Assembly (NCBI GenBank): GCA_030761205.1
Contig: JAULJL010000041.1
Coordinates: forward strand, 3,792,001 to 3,856,000
DNA from: Fremontodendron californicum
Lineage: Eukaryota > Streptophyta > Magnoliopsida > Malvales > Malvaceae
DNA length: 64,000 nt
Direction: 5' to 3'
A program made the translations under genes and the position numbers. Below are positions 42,164-54,367 of the stretch, one piece after another (position 1 is the first letter of the stretch; every line of letters starts with the position of its first letter). Under the pieces are notes generated by a model. That model saw nothing but the letters and a program-made list of their open reading frames with translations. It was not told the origin of the DNA and did not search any database.

Positions 42164-44285
42164 TGATGCACCCAAAAGAGTGTATCTTATTTAACCTTGC
42201 ACTAAAAAGATAAATTGTAAGTATAGTAGTTAGCAAGGGTCGAGTCCTCAGGGATTGGGTTTTAGTTTATAAGTTAATAGTTTAAAACTTAAATTCAAGA
42301 ACAATAAAAGAAAAGGGGTTTTTGAAGCCAGATTTAAACTAAAGTAAATAATAAGAATAAGATGCAAGGCGGTATAACCAGCCAATAAAAATATATATAC
42401 TAAATTAGGCGGTATAACCAGCCAATAAAAATATATATACTAAATTAGGCGGTATAACCAGCCAATAAAAATATATATACTAAATTAGGCGGTATAACCA
42501 GCCAATAAAAATAAAACAAAGTTAATATACAAATTAGGCGGTATAACCAGCCAATAAAAATAAATATAAAAAATAAGCAAACTAAAAGTAAGAAAACAAA
42601 TAAGTAAGAAGAATCAAATATGAAAAATATGGTTAAGGTTTCATTCTCCACCACTAGACATCATTAAGAATCAATTTCAGATCTATCAATATCAACCAAC
42701 TATCAAAGTTAACAACCGTAGATAACAACAAGCTCTGTTACCCCAATCTTTCCTTAGTTTGTCGTTAAATAGAACAAGCTCTCTATTTAATCTCTAACCA
42801 TTAAACAACCTAGAATAAGCTCTCTAAATTCAATTTAATGGCAGCTTTATGATGAGAAAGATAGGTTGATCTAAGCAACAAACACATAAGCTCGGATTGT
42901 TCAACTTAGGTTATGTTCCACTTTGCAATTATTGAAAACTTGACCATAATCATTAATCACAAATTGCCACTTATGAATAGGAAATCAAGACAATTACACG
43001 GATCAAGACTCCTAAACTAGCAATAGATAATTATCAAGATCTATCTAGTTGTACACCTAACTAAATCTAGACAACATCATGAACAATTCTTGTAGAAGAA
43101 CATAAGCAACTTTGATAGAAAATTAATGATAGATAGAATCTGAAAATCAATCACAAAACATGTCTAAGGCTTTGAAATCACCCTTAACCAAATAGAAGTT
43201 TAGCCTAGCATAGGCATTATAAACATAAACATAAAATTAAAGAAAATCTAAGAAGAAAATAAAAGAAAGAAAGAAGAAGAGGAAGAATATTAATTATCCA
43301 ACCTCTTGCTCTCTCTAAAGAAAAAGAAAACTAGAGAAAAGAAAGAAAACTAGAGAAAAGAAAGAAGAAGAAAACTTAGAGAATTTTATTAAAATGGCTA
43401 ATATCCTACCTATGTACAATATGATCCTCTACAATCATCCAAGGCCCTCTATTTATACACATTTTGGAGGGCTAAATGACAAGAGACAAGCTTTACAAAT
43501 TTCAAAGGTAGGTATAATAGGTGGGTGCATTTTTCTAACAATTTTCGTCATATTGTATGACAATTTTGATCAGCCAACTTGATGGTCGATTTTGTCAATC
43601 TTGGAGGCCTGATCTGATCACATGGTCTTCTAGAAAACTGTTCCCCTATGAGTTACTGATTCATAGCCGTTGGAATCAGCTCATTTGCTGATGTGGAGAA
43701 GAAGATATGGGCAAAATACGAAAACAGGTCAGCACAGACGTCATTGCACATCAGCCAACTTGATGGTCGATTTCTTCAATATTGGAGGCTTTATCTGATC
43801 ACATGGTCTTCTAGACACATGTTCCCCTATCAGTTATTGACCCATAGCCGTTGGAATCAGCTCATTTGCTGATGTGTATCGGACGATATGGTAAAAATGC
43901 GAAAACTGCTCAGGACAGACGTCATTGCACATCAGCCAACTTGATGGTTGATTTCGCTAGGCAAAACGACTCCGTTTCAAGAAGTGTAAAACATGAAAAA
44001 GATAGATATGCCTCTTAACTTTGCACGGTTAAAATTTCAGCCTTATTGCTTCAGTGAAACTCGAGATATAGCTGATATGGCAAAAGCTGTCGGAACTGGA
44101 ACTGAACTGGATTTGCCCTTAATTCTAGTAATCTGAAATCACTCAAAAAAAACTTGTGAAAAACACCAAATTACATAAAAATATAAAAGATCATAAACAC
44201 AATTAGACTAAACAATAATAACTCGTATTTGACACAAAACAATAATAAAACATAACTAAAAACTATATAATTATACGAGTTATCA
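42164..44285 (-). repeat. 5' LTR of element B (2122 bp)
   Basis: Twin of 28471-30592, with five minisatellite units and the internal duplication; TATA box at 43447-43457. Confidence 0.93.
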
Positions 44286-44290
44286 CTTAT
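44286..44290. repeat. Target-site duplication of element B, right
   Basis: CTTAT, matching 28466-28470. Confidence 0.88.
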
Positions 44291-44434
44291 GCAGCCTAAA
44301 TGAACTTAGAAACACTAAACACAATTAGCAAAGAAACATAAGAAAAAGAGAGCAAATCTGAGGATGGCAGTTTGACAATGCTTTCACTAATTAGGCTGCC
44401 TCCCCCAATTAGCACTTGATTGATTGTTTTCAGC

Positions 44435-45373
44435 CTAGCCAATTCCCCTTCTTGGGTTTTTAGGATCTTTTGGCTTAGACATGAAACTTCTCGGATTTTT
44501 GCGTTTTGGAGGAAGTTTTCTTTGCAAAACAGCCAATGCCTTCTCCCCCACACGTATTATTTCATCATTCTTGGTGGGGTATAGCTCTTTGAGGAATTGT
44601 GCATATCTTGGTACTTGTCTAATGGCATCCACAAGCAAGCTGTTTAAGGTCTCCAAAAATTGTTGTTCATGTTCCTCCTTCTTGGACTTTGCAAATCTGC
44701 TAGGAAAAAGTGGAGAAGGAACATTAGTAGAAATAAGAACCTTAAAAGCTACCTGAGGTGTCAAAGTACTCTCAATTTGAATGGTGGCTTCAGTATCCTC
44801 AAGAAGTGAATCCATCTTTGGTTTTGTCTCATCCTCATCTTGTTCCTCATTTCTCAAGGTCACAATAGTAGCATTCTCCTTTGGGTTAATCACCGTTTGG
44901 GAAGGGAGTGCTAGAGATCTTTCTGCTACTAATTCCACCATACTACTAGCCAATAGGCTCATTTGCCTTTCCAAACTCTGGATGCTTGCCCTTGTTTCCT
45001 GTTGAAATTGCAAAGTATCAGTAACAAGAGAATATACAAGATCTTCTAAAGAAGTACCTGAGTTTTGAGTCATATGTGGTGGTTGAAAAAGATCTGGTTC
45101 TTGAGACCATGATTGATTGAAGCTAGATGGATGAGTGTAATTGGCATAAGGATCTACTTCTTGGTAATTTTTCGAGTAGCCATAATTAGTATGATCCCAC
45201 CATCCCTCATGGTAAGTGTTTGAGTAATGATCATACTGTTGGTCTTGGAACCATTGATGGACTTGACATCCTCCCATGGCCAATTGTTGAACTGGGGAGG
45301 TGAGCTTGGCTTGTTGATTCTCCATGTTCATGTATGCCACCAACTCTTCAAGTGTTAGATTGCTCAATTCCAT
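44435..45373 (-). CDS. Mini-gag (element A)
   Basis: 312 residues and intact, starting MELSNLTLEELVAYMN and ending PKNPRRGIG. Relative to the C and E copies it has a distinct linker (QMSLLASSMVELVAERSLALPSQT) and leader (LFPSRFAKSKKEEHEQQ), closer to full Gag-protease (SRLAKSKKEEQEKE). Together with B's copy it forms one subtype, while C and E form the other. It stands between primer site and NABP-like gene, where gag-pol would be. Two subtypes of identical length and ends argue that the frame is constrained. Confidence 0.75.
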   Translation of the reverse strand: MELSNLTLEELVAYMNMENQQAKLTSPVQQLAMGGCQVHQWFQDQQYDHYSNTYHEGWWDHTNYGYSKNYQEVDPYANYTHPSSFNQSWSQEPDLFQPPHMTQNSGTSLEDLVYSLVTDTLQFQQETRASIQSLERQMSLLASSMVELVAERSLALPSQTVINPKENATIVTLRNEEQDEDETKPKMDSLLEDTEATIQIESTLTPQVAFKVLISTNVPSPLFPSRFAKSKKEEHEQQFLETLNSLLVDAIRQVPRYAQFLKELYPTKNDEIIRVGEKALAVLQRKLPPKRKNPRSFMSKPKDPKNPRRGIG

Positions 45374-45497
45374 CGTTTTTTTATTTATTTATTTATTTTT
45401 TAAATTTGATAAGAAAAACTTGTATGTACAAGAAAATAAAACTAATTAGAACTACAAATAAGAATAAACCAAGTAACAAATAAACTAAAGAAAACAA

Positions 45498-45515
45498 TCC
45501 CCGGCAACGGCGCCA
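45498..45515 (-). other. Primer binding site, element A
   Basis: TCCCCGGCAACGGCGCCA on the plus strand. Confidence 0.87.
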
Positions 45516-45521
45516 AAAATT

Positions 45522-47222
45522 TGATGCACCCAAAAGAGTGTATCTTATTTAACCTTGCACTAAAAAGATAAATTGTAAGTATAGTAGTTAGCAAGGGTCG
45601 AGTCCTGAGGGATTGGGTTTTAGTTTATAAGTTGATAGTTTAAAACTTAAATTCAAGAACAATAAAAGAAAAGGGTTTTTTTTGAAATCAGATTTAAAAA
45701 TAAGCAAACAAGAAAAGTAAAATGCAAGTAAGAAATAAGAAATCAAATATGAGAGAAATATGGTTAAGGTTTCATTCTCCACCACTAGACATCATTAAGA
45801 ATCAATTTCAATTCTATCAATATCAACCAACTATCAAAGTTAACAACCGTAGATAACAACAAGCTCTGTTATCCCAATCTTTCCTTAGTTTGTCGTTAAA
45901 TAGAACAAGCTCTCTATTTAATTTCTAACTATCAAACAACCTACAATAAGCTTTCTAAGTTCAATTTAATAGCAGCTTTATGATGAGAAAGATAGGTTGA
46001 TCTAAGCAACAAACACATAAGCTCGGATTGTTCAACTTAGGTTATGTTCCACTTTGCAATTATTGAAAACTTGACCATAATCATTAATCACAAATTGCCA
46101 CTTATGAATAGGAAATCAAGACAATTACACGGATCAAGACTCCTAAACTAGCAATAGATAATTATCAAGATCTATCTAGTTGTACACCTAAACAAATCAA
46201 GACAACATCATGAACAATTCCTGTAAAAGAACATAAGCAACTTTGATAGAAAATTAATGATAGATAGAATCTGAAAATCAATCACAAAACATGTCTAGGG
46301 CTTTGAAATCACCCTTAACCAAATAGAAGTTTAGCCCAGCATAGGCATTGTAAACATAAACATAAAATTAAAGAGAATCTAAGAAGAAAATGAAAGAAAG
46401 AAAGAAGAAGAAGAAGAATATTAATTATCCAGCCTCTTGCTCTCTCTAAAGAAAAAGAAAACTAGAGAAAAGAAAGAAGAAGAAAACTTAGAGAATTTTA
46501 TTACAATGGCTAATATCCTACCAATGTATAATGTCCCTTACAATCATCCAAGGCCCTCTATTTATACACATTTTGGAGAGCTAAATGACAAGAGACAAGC
46601 TTTATAAATTTCAAAGGTAGCTATAATAGGTGGGTGCATTTTTCTAACAATTTTCGTCATATTGTATGACAATTCTGATCAGCCATCTTGATGGTCGATT
46701 TTGTCAATATTGGAGGCTTGATCTGATCAAATGGTCTTCTAGAAACATGTTCCCCTATCAGTCGGTGATCCATAGCCGTTGGAATCAGCTCATTTGCTGA
46801 TGTGGATCAGAAGATATGGTCAAAATACCAAACTTGTCAGCACAGACGTCATTGCACATCAGCCAACTTGATGGTTGATTTCGCTAGGGAAAACGACTCC
46901 GTTTCAAGAAGTGTAAAGCATGAAAAAGATAAATATGCCTCTTAAATTTGTACTGTTAAAATTTCAGCCTTATTGCTTCAGTGAAACTCCAGATATAGCT
47001 GACATGGCAAAAGGTGTCGGAACTGGAACTGAACTGGATTTGCCCTTAATTCTTGATTTGACCTAGTAATCTGAAATCACTCAAAGAAACTCGTGAAAAA
47101 CACCAAATTACATAAAAATATAAAAAATCATAAACACAATTAGACTAAGCAATAATAACTCGTATTTGACACAAAACAATAATAAAACATAACTAAAAAC
47201 TATATAATTATACGAGTTATCA
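45522..47222 (-). repeat. 5' LTR of element A (1701 bp)
   Basis: The shortest full LTR here: the minisatellite block is wholly deleted (near 45690). TATA box at 46556-46566. It ends TTATCA against AAGCG of D's protease region. Confidence 0.92.
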
Positions 47223-47767
47223 AAGCGAATTATTTCACCATCAAATTCCATAGTTAAAGTGCCATCATGTACATCTATTTTAGTTCTTGCTGTTTTCAAG
47301 AATGGTCTCCCTAATAGAATAGGTGTGGGATTAGAAGACATCTCATCTTCCATCTCAATAACATAAAAGTCAGCGGGAAAAACCAATTCATTAACCTGTA
47401 CAAGAACGTCTTCTACAACTCCTCTTGGATAAGTGTTAGAACGGTCAGCAAGTTGTATTATAACACCGGTTTCCTCTAATGGTCCTAGATTCAATGAAGC
47501 ATAAATTGAATATGGCATGACATTAATAGATGCCCCTAGATCTAGCATAGCACGCTCAAACCTGGTGTTGCCTATCTTACAAGGAATGGTAAACATACCT
47601 GGATCCTTGCATTTAGGTGGGAGTTTCTTTTGAAGAACAGCTGACACATTCTCCCCCAGACTTACCTTTTCATTCCATTTCAACTTCGGTTTAGATGTGC
47701 ACAACTCTTTTAGGAACTTGGCATATCTTGGCACTTGCTTGATAGCATCTAGTAAAGGAATGGTCAC
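47223..47767 (-). pseudogene. Protease region of pol, truncated (element D)
   Basis: Encodes the protease with its DLGA site (AMLDLGASINVMPYS) down to FDGEIIRF, where element A is inserted at 47222. A TAA just upstream (near 47775) separates it from the gag frame. Any frame that reads on past 47222 enters A's LTR and is not meaningful. RT and integrase of D should lie left of the window. Confidence 0.85.
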
Positions 47768-47773
47768 CTCTAC

Positions 47774-49360
47774 TTACCGAAAGGTTTCCAAAATTTCCTT
47801 CTCTTGCTCCTCCTTCTTGGACTTTGCTAACCTGCTAGGAAAAGGTGGAGGAGTTATATAAGATGGAAATGATGGTTTAGGAATTACCTTTTTTAGTGGC
47901 TCGTTGGGATGTGAAGAGGATGCCATGGTATTGTTCTCCCCTTGAGCACTATCATTTTGTGGTGTCTCTAGTTGTTTCCCACTTCTTAAAGTTATAGCAT
48001 TGGCATTCTCTCTTGGATTCACTATGGTTTGGGAAGGTAATTTCCCAGAATCCCTTGCTTGCATTTGACTCATGGTTGTTGCCAATTGCCCTATTTGAGT
48101 CTCCAAATTTCGAATACTTGTCTTTGTTTCCTGTTGAAATTGAATTGTATTAGTAGAAAGAGCTTTAACAAGATCTTCAAGAGAAGTACCTGAATTTTGG
48201 GTGGGTGGCAGTTGTTGTCGGGTTTGGTATGGATGTTGCACTCTTTGCTGAAAACCCGGTGGCCTGTTGTCAAATGGTGGAGGAATAGTTTGTGATTGGT
48301 TCCCTCCATAATTGAAGTTTGGATGATCCCTCCATCCTGGATTGTAAGTGTTTGAGTAGGGATCATATTTCCTTGATTGGTTCTGAAATCCACCCATGGC
48401 AATCACATGTTCATTGGTGTCCTCTTGAAGTGTTGGACACATATCAGTTTGGTGCCCTATGTTTGAACATATGCCACAAGCCTTTATTTGTTGTATATTA
48501 TCTACAGCCAATTGTTGAACAAGAGAAGTCAGTTTATCAAATTTTTGTTCAAGGGATGATATACTTACCTCATTAACTCTCTTGGGTTGTGGTGGTGGAT
48601 CTTGTCTCATTGAGAACTGTTGAGAATTGGCTGCCATGTTGGAGATTAATGTTCTAGCAGCCCCGGGAGTCTTATCAACTAAAGCTCCCCCACTAGCGGC
48701 ATCTATCATACTTCTCTCCATGGGCATGAGACCTTCATAGAAGTATTGGATGAGAAGTTGTTCACTTATCTGATGGTGTGGACATGATGCACAAAGTTTC
48801 TTGAACCTCTCCCAATATTCATATAAGGACTCTCCGTTGTATTGCCGAATCCCACATATCTCTTTCCTAATGTTGGCAGCCTTAGATGCTGGGAAATACC
48901 TTTCCAAGAATGCTTTCTTCAAATCATTCCATGTAGTGATGGTCCCGGATGGTAGATAGTAGAGCCATTCCTTTGCTGAATCAGCTAGAGAGAATGGGAA
49001 GGCTCTCAACTTAACTTGCTCTTCCGTGACCCTTGTTGGTCTCATGCTTGAGCAAACTACATGGAATTCCTTGAGGTGCTTATTTGGATCCTCTCCTGCA
49101 AAACCATGAAAAGTTGGGAGAAGATGAATCAAACCAGATTTTAATTCAAAAGCTACCTCAAGATTAGCATATTCAATGCATAATGGTTGTTGACCCAAGT
49201 CCGGAGCAGCAAGCTCCTTGAGAGTTCGGTTGTCAGCTGCTGCCATCTCTCCTTGCTCCTCTTGGATGTTTTGGATCAACTCCTCGATTGGTTGTTGGTG
49301 AGAAGTTATAAATTCCCGAATTCTCCTAAGTCTTAAGTCTTCTTCAAGAGCTTGGAACAT
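47774..49360 (-). CDS. Athila-type Gag with protease leader (element D)
   Basis: 528 residues. The Gag part matches copy 1 almost throughout: core at about 88-215 and zinc knuckle CGICSNIGHQTDMC at 295-308. Where copy 1 has UAG, this copy has CAA, so the frame continues through QLETPQNDSAQGENN and the PPPFPSRLAK leader. It then ends at a TAA produced by small changes in GAAACC-TTT-CGG-TAA. This copy shows directly that gag and pol share one frame in the family. Its own pol is separated by that stop and by element A. Confidence 0.9.
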   Translation of the reverse strand: MFQALEEDLRLRRIREFITSHQQPIEELIQNIQEEQGEMAAADNRTLKELAAPDLGQQPLCIEYANLEVAFELKSGLIHLLPTFHGFAGEDPNKHLKEFHVVCSSMRPTRVTEEQVKLRAFPFSLADSAKEWLYYLPSGTITTWNDLKKAFLERYFPASKAANIRKEICGIRQYNGESLYEYWERFKKLCASCPHHQISEQLLIQYFYEGLMPMERSMIDAASGGALVDKTPGAARTLISNMAANSQQFSMRQDPPPQPKRVNEVSISSLEQKFDKLTSLVQQLAVDNIQQIKACGICSNIGHQTDMCPTLQEDTNEHVIAMGGFQNQSRKYDPYSNTYNPGWRDHPNFNYGGNQSQTIPPPFDNRPPGFQQRVQHPYQTRQQLPPTQNSGTSLEDLVKALSTNTIQFQQETKTSIRNLETQIGQLATTMSQMQARDSGKLPSQTIVNPRENANAITLRSGKQLETPQNDSAQGENNTMASSSHPNEPLKKVIPKPSFPSYITPPPFPSRLAKSKKEEQEKEILETFR

Positions 49361-49380
49361 TCACTAATAAAAAAAAAGTT

Positions 49381-49502
49381 AGCAATAAGAATGAGAAAAC
49401 AACTAATTAAGAAGAATCAAATATGAAAAATATGGTTAAGGTTTCATTCTCCACCACTAGACATCATTAAGAATCAATTTCATATCTATCAACATTAATT
49501 AG
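49381..49502 (-). repeat. Fragment of 5' LTR, element D
   Basis: LTR interior from about 49391 (AAGAAGAATCAAATATG to CATTAATTAG). The primer site and first part of the LTR are deleted. It stops where a plus-strand LTR begins. Confidence 0.7.
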
Positions 49503-49601
49503 TGATAACTCGTATAATTATATAGTTTTTAGTTATGTTTTATTATTGTTTTGTGTCAAATACGAGTTATTATTGTTTAGTCTAATTGTGTTTATGATCT
49601 T
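49503..49601 (+). repeat. LTR start of a plus-strand copy (element F), 99 bp
   Basis: Begins TGATAACTCGTATAATTAT and breaks at GATCTT where element E starts. It is the inverted counterpart of 51562-51659, giving a 98-bp inverted repeat around 1.96 kb. Confidence 0.82.
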
Positions 49602-51659
49602 TGATGCACCCAAAAGAGTGTATCTTTTTTTTAACCTTGCACTAAAAAGATAAATTGTAAGTATAGTAGTTAGCAAGGGTCGAGTCCTCAGGGATTGGGT
49701 TTTAGTTTATAAGTTAATAGTTTAAAACTTAAATTCAAGAACAATAAAAGAAAAGGGGTTTTTGAAGCCAGATTTAAACTAAGTAAATAATAAGAATAAG
49801 ATGCAAGGCGGTATAACCAGCCAATAAAAATATATATACTAAATTAGGCGGTATAACCAGCCAATAAAAATATATATACTAAATTAGGCGGTATAACCAG
49901 CCAATAAAAATAAAACAAAGTTAATATACAAATTAGGCGGTATAACCAGCCAATAAAAATAAATATAAAAAATAAGCAAACTAAAAGTAAGAAAACAAGT
50001 AAGTAAGAAGAATCAAATATGAAAAATATGGTTAAGGTTTCATTCTCCACCACTAGACATCATTAAGAATCAATTTCAGATCTATCAATATCAACCAACT
50101 ATCAAAGTTAACAACCGTAGATAACAACAAGCTCTGTTACCCCAATCTTTCCTTAGTTTGTCGTTAAATAGAACAAGCTCTCTATTTAATCTCTAACCAT
50201 TAAACAACCTAGAATAAGCTCTCTAAATTCAATTTAATGGCAGCTTTATGATGAGAAAGATAGGTTGATCTAAGCAACAAACACATAAGCTCGGATTGTT
50301 CAACTTAGGTTATGTTCCACTTTGCAATTATTGAAAACTTGATCATAATCATTAATCACAAATTGCCACTTATGAATAGGAAATCAAGACAATTACACGG
50401 ATCAAGACTCCTAAACTAGCAATAGATAATTATCAAGATCTATCTAGTTGTACACCTAAATAAATCAAGACAACATCATGAACAATTCTTGTAGAAGAAC
50501 ATAAGCAACTTTGATAGAAAATTAATGATAGATAGAATCTGAAAGTCAATCACAAAACATGTCTAGGGCTTTGAAATCACCCTTAACCAAATAGAAGTTT
50601 AGCCTAGCATAGGCATTATAAACATAAAATTAAATAGAATCTAAGAAGAAAATAAAAGAAAGAAAGAAGAAGAAGAAGAATATTAATTATCCAACCTCTT
50701 GCTCTTTCTAAAGAAAAAGAAAACTAGAGAAAAGAAAGAAGAAGAAAACTTAGAGAATTTTATTACAATGGCTAATATCCTACCTATGTACAATATGATC
50801 CTCTACAATCATCCAAGCCCCTCTATTTATACACATTTTGGAAGGCTAAATGACAAGAGACAAGCTTTACAAATTTCAAAGGTAGGTATAATAGGTGGGT
50901 GAATTTTTCTAACAATTTTCGTCATATTGTATGACAATTTTGATCAGCCAAATTGATGGTCGATTTCGTCAATGTTGGAGGCCTGATCTGATCACATGGT
51001 CTTCTAGAAAAAGGTTCCCCTATCAGTTAAGGATCCATAGCCGTTGGAATCAGCTCATTTCCTGATGTGGATAAGCAGATATGGGCAAAATACGAAAACA
51101 TGTCAGCACAGACGTCATTGCACATCAGCCAACTTGATGGTCGATTTCGTCAATATTAGAGGCCTGATCTGATCATATGGTCTTCTAAACAAAGGTTCCC
51201 GTATCAGTTACGGATCCATAGCCATTGGAATCAGCTCATTTGCTGATGTGGATAAGCAGATATGGGCAAAATACGAAAACAGGTCAGCACAGATGTCATT
51301 GCACATCAGCCAACTTGATGGTCGATTTCGCTAGGGAAAACGACTCCGTTTCAAGAAGTATAAAACATGAAAAAGATAGATATGCCTCTTAGCTTTGCAC
51401 GGCTACAAATTTCAGCCTTATTGCTTCAGTGAAACTCCAGATATAGATGATATGGCAAAATGTGTCGGAACTGGAACTGAACTGGATTTGCCCTTAATTC
51501 TAGTAATCTGAAATCACTCAAAGAAACTTGTGAAAAACACCAAATTACATAAAAATATAAAAAATCATAAACACAATTAGACTAAACAATAATAACTCGT
51601 ATTTGACACAAAACAATAATAAAACATAACTAAAAACTATATAATTATACGAGTTATCA
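49602..51659 (-). repeat. 3' LTR of element E (2058 bp)
   Basis: TGATGCACCC to GAGTTATCA, four minisatellite units from 49807, and the 180-bp internal duplication (about 50945-51310). TATA box at 50821-50831. Confidence 0.92.
50821..50831 (-). promoter_or_regulatory. TATA box of element E 3' LTR
   Basis: TATAAATAGAG on the minus strand. Confidence 0.7.
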
Positions 51660-51672
51660 CACCCCCACACTT
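51660..51672 (-). other. Polypurine tract of element E
   Basis: CACCCCCACACTT adjoining the LTR. Confidence 0.82.
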
Positions 51673-53719
51673 AGATTGTTGCTAGTCCCTAGCAACGACT
51701 CAATAAAAATAAAATAAGAAAATCTAATCTAATCCACTTTCGTAGGAAATCACGGTGGCACTTAGCATGTGACACAAGCCTTTAAACCCCTAGGTGTCCC
51801 TAGTGGACGAGTTTAGTCTCGTGAGGGTTTACTAGAACGATACCCACAAACATTGAAAAATTAAAATATAAATAAACTTCATATAAATAAACTACATATA
51901 CTAAAAATATTTACTCCTAATCCTTTCAATACAAATTAGAGACAATATTTGAACAAGTCTTATAAACTAATCAATAGCTTAAAAAATTTCACAAAAAATC
52001 CTGCTTGAATGTAAATTGTTTGAGTTAAGCCAATATTAGCATAACATATCTCAATCAAAATAGTGCATGTTCAAATTTAATCTCAACTTCTCACATGGGA
52101 TACTCTCTTGATTTTCACTCTTTAAAGTAGTGGTAAAGTGTTTACACTCAATCAATCTCATGAAAACACTTCTACCATATGCTTGCTTGTCCACCTATTC
52201 TCCACTAAAAGATCATGCAACTTCATAAATCAAGAGGTCTTTAATCAAGGTTGTAATGGGGCCAAGGGGTTTGTAATGTGGTTGAAGAACAAAAGGATAA
52301 AGATATCACAAAGGTTCCAAAGAGTTCATAAAGTTTAGAGACATAAAAAGATTATACAAAGAAACTTCTCAAAACTCTTTACAAGTACATAGTCACCTAG
52401 GCCGGATATTCATGTTGGGCCTTTTCTTCATTCTAAACAACTTTGTAACATCTTTTTCTTTTTCCACAAATTCAAGAGATGATTCATTTTTTTTTTTACA
52501 TAGGAATGTATTTGCCAGTATTCCATTTCTTTTTCTCTTGACTTTTCTTTTCTTTTCCCCCCACACTTATTTCTTGTTTCTAACCAAAAAAATATCCCTT
52601 GTCTTTGCAACTTGTCTCAAATCATGCTAATTCATCTTTGGAACAAAGGTAAAGATATAAGTATATTTAGGTTAGGGACAAGTTATGGTTACCAAAGAGA
52701 TAGCTTATTCAATGTAGGCTCAAATTGGTTCACTAAGGGTGTGTTCTCTTGGAACATCAATAAGGGATGGTTGTTTGGCCCTGGCTAAAAATCCTAATGC
52801 CTCTATCATATTCATGTTGTCACATGCATCAATATAGTCTCAAACGGTTTAAAGCAAGTTCTAGAGAATCATGTAATCATAAGAGCACTCAAGAAAGAAA
52901 TTAGATTGATTTGTATAATGCATCAATCATTTTAGGCTCAAAAACTCACAAGAATGATTATACAAGTCAGATTAAGTCTAAACATGCTTCTTTCTCAATC
53001 AACATATCATATTAACATTGGCTCATAAAAAGGTTGACATCAAGCTCAATTCTCATGAAAATCTTCTCACTAATAAATCTGTTTTAGACTTATGCAATTC
53101 ATATCTCATCATTGTATTAAAAAGGAACTAAAACACACTAAAAAATAATAATAATAATAAAGACTCATAAAAAAAAAAATAGTTGACAAAAATAAAAGAA
53201 ATCCTAAATCATTCCCCCCACACTTAATTCTTACATTGTCCTCAATGTAAGTCTATTAACGCAAATGAAAGAATCATGTGTAAGAGAAAAGAACTAATAA
53301 CATAAGAATAGGAATAACTAGACTCAAAACAAAACAAACTCATGCAACCTAAATAATCCTAAAATACTAAACAAAAATTAACAAGTAAACGTAAAAAGAT
53401 TTAAAATCAAACTGACAAGGTATGTCTCAAGTCTCCCTTACTCAGACCTTGTTCAGAATGAATACTTCTAAATTGCTTAAAACACAACAAACTCTTTTTT
53501 TTTTTTTTTTTTTTTTGAAAAGAAGAAATCAAACTGACAAGGTATGTCTCAAGTCTCCCTTACTCAGACCTTGTTCAGAATGAATACTTCTAAATTGCTT
53601 AAAACACAACAAACTTTTTTTTTTTTTTTTTAAGAAGGTAAAATTTAGGAGATATTACCTGTAGAGGTTGCTAACCACTTATTATAACTGAGACACAACA
53701 AACAAAATGTTAGATAATG
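51673..53719 (-). other. Non-coding 3' tail of element E
   Basis: Full tail with the hairpin/G-run module (about 53214-53250) and the unit duplicated in tandem (about 53400-53495 and 53527-53620), separated by long T runs. No gene seen. Confidence 0.7.
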
Positions 53720-54367
53720 TCACAAAGACAAAGTGCAATCCACTCCTTGCTCGTCCATATCTCTTTTTCTTTTTCCGAGCGTTTGCGAAACAACCGTAGC
53801 AGATAAATACTCATAAGCTTGGAGCTTTTTGAGTAAATCTTCAATGGTTGTAGCAGAAATTATGGTTCTCCTTGCCTCTGAAAACATGAATCCATTATCC
53901 ACAGCATTATCTAAATATGAAAGCAAATTACTAAAATAACCATTAATATTAAGCAAACCAATGGGTTTCTTATTTGTGACCAAAGATGACCAAGAAGCCA
54001 CGCAAGCTATTTCTTCCAATGTACCCAGACCTCCTGGTAAAGCAATGAATGCATCGGCAGAATGGTACATGATTGTTATCCGTTCAGGGATACTCCAGAC
54101 TTGTATTTCCTTACCCACGGTAGGTCCACAAAAACTTGTGAATAGTTTTGGCACGATTCCTAGAACTGGACTTCCTCCGGCGTGTGCTGCTGTAGCGACT
54201 GCTCCCATTAAACCCGTACTACCACCTCCATAAATCAACTGGATCTTTTGTTGGGCAAGTATTACTCCAACTCTTATGGCTTCATCAGCGAATATGTTAT
54301 TTTTCCCTGGATAAGCACCTCCAAAGACACAAATTTTTTTAATGCGTTGCGACGAAGTACTTTCCAT
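53720..54367 (-). CDS. LOG-type cytokinin phosphoribohydrolase (element E)
   Basis: 215 residues; YGGGSTGLMG, Arg96 (PERITIM) and PGGLGTLEE all intact. It shares TNKKPIG with element B, and FTSFCGPTVGK plus PERITIM with copy 1. The subfamilies have therefore exchanged sequence or kept ancestral variants. The frame from an upstream Met (54409) adds 14 residues here. With a clean mini-gag and NABP-like gene in the same element, this is the strongest candidate for an expressed, functional cargo enzyme. Confidence 0.9.
   Translation of the reverse strand: MESTSSQRIKKICVFGGAYPGKNNIFADEAIRVGVILAQQKIQLIYGGGSTGLMGAVATAAHAGGSPVLGIVPKLFTSFCGPTVGKEIQVWSIPERITIMYHSADAFIALPGGLGTLEEIACVASWSSLVTNKKPIGLLNINGYFSNLLSYLDNAVDNGFMFSEARRTIISATTIEDLLKKLQAYEYLSATVVSQTLGKRKRDMDEQGVDCTLSL

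Larger units (their letters stand above)
28471..44285 (-). mobile_element. Element B: non-autonomous, mini-gag (broken) + NABP-like + LOG, nested in A
   Basis: Both LTRs are 2122 bp with five minisatellite units and the same internal duplication. By eye they differ at only a handful of bases, so the insertion is recent. A 5-bp duplication CTTAT flanks it. It is interrupted by element C. Confidence 0.92.
24013..47222 (-). mobile_element. Element A: non-autonomous, mini-gag + NABP-like + LOG (interrupted by element B)
   Basis: Excluding the insert at 28471-44285, A reads right to left: 5' LTR (45522-47222), primer site, mini-gag, NABP-like gene, LOG, tail, polypurine tract and 586 bp of its 3' LTR. 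It has no protease, RT or integrase. The two LTR pieces share private variants such as TTTGTACTG. Its 5' end abuts protease sequence of D, with AAGCG (47223-47227) as the likely target half-site. Confidence 0.88.

Noticed and set aside
47108..47767. 219-residue frame joining D's protease to LTR-encoded residues
   Set aside because: The last residues come from element A's LTR read by chance across the insertion junction.
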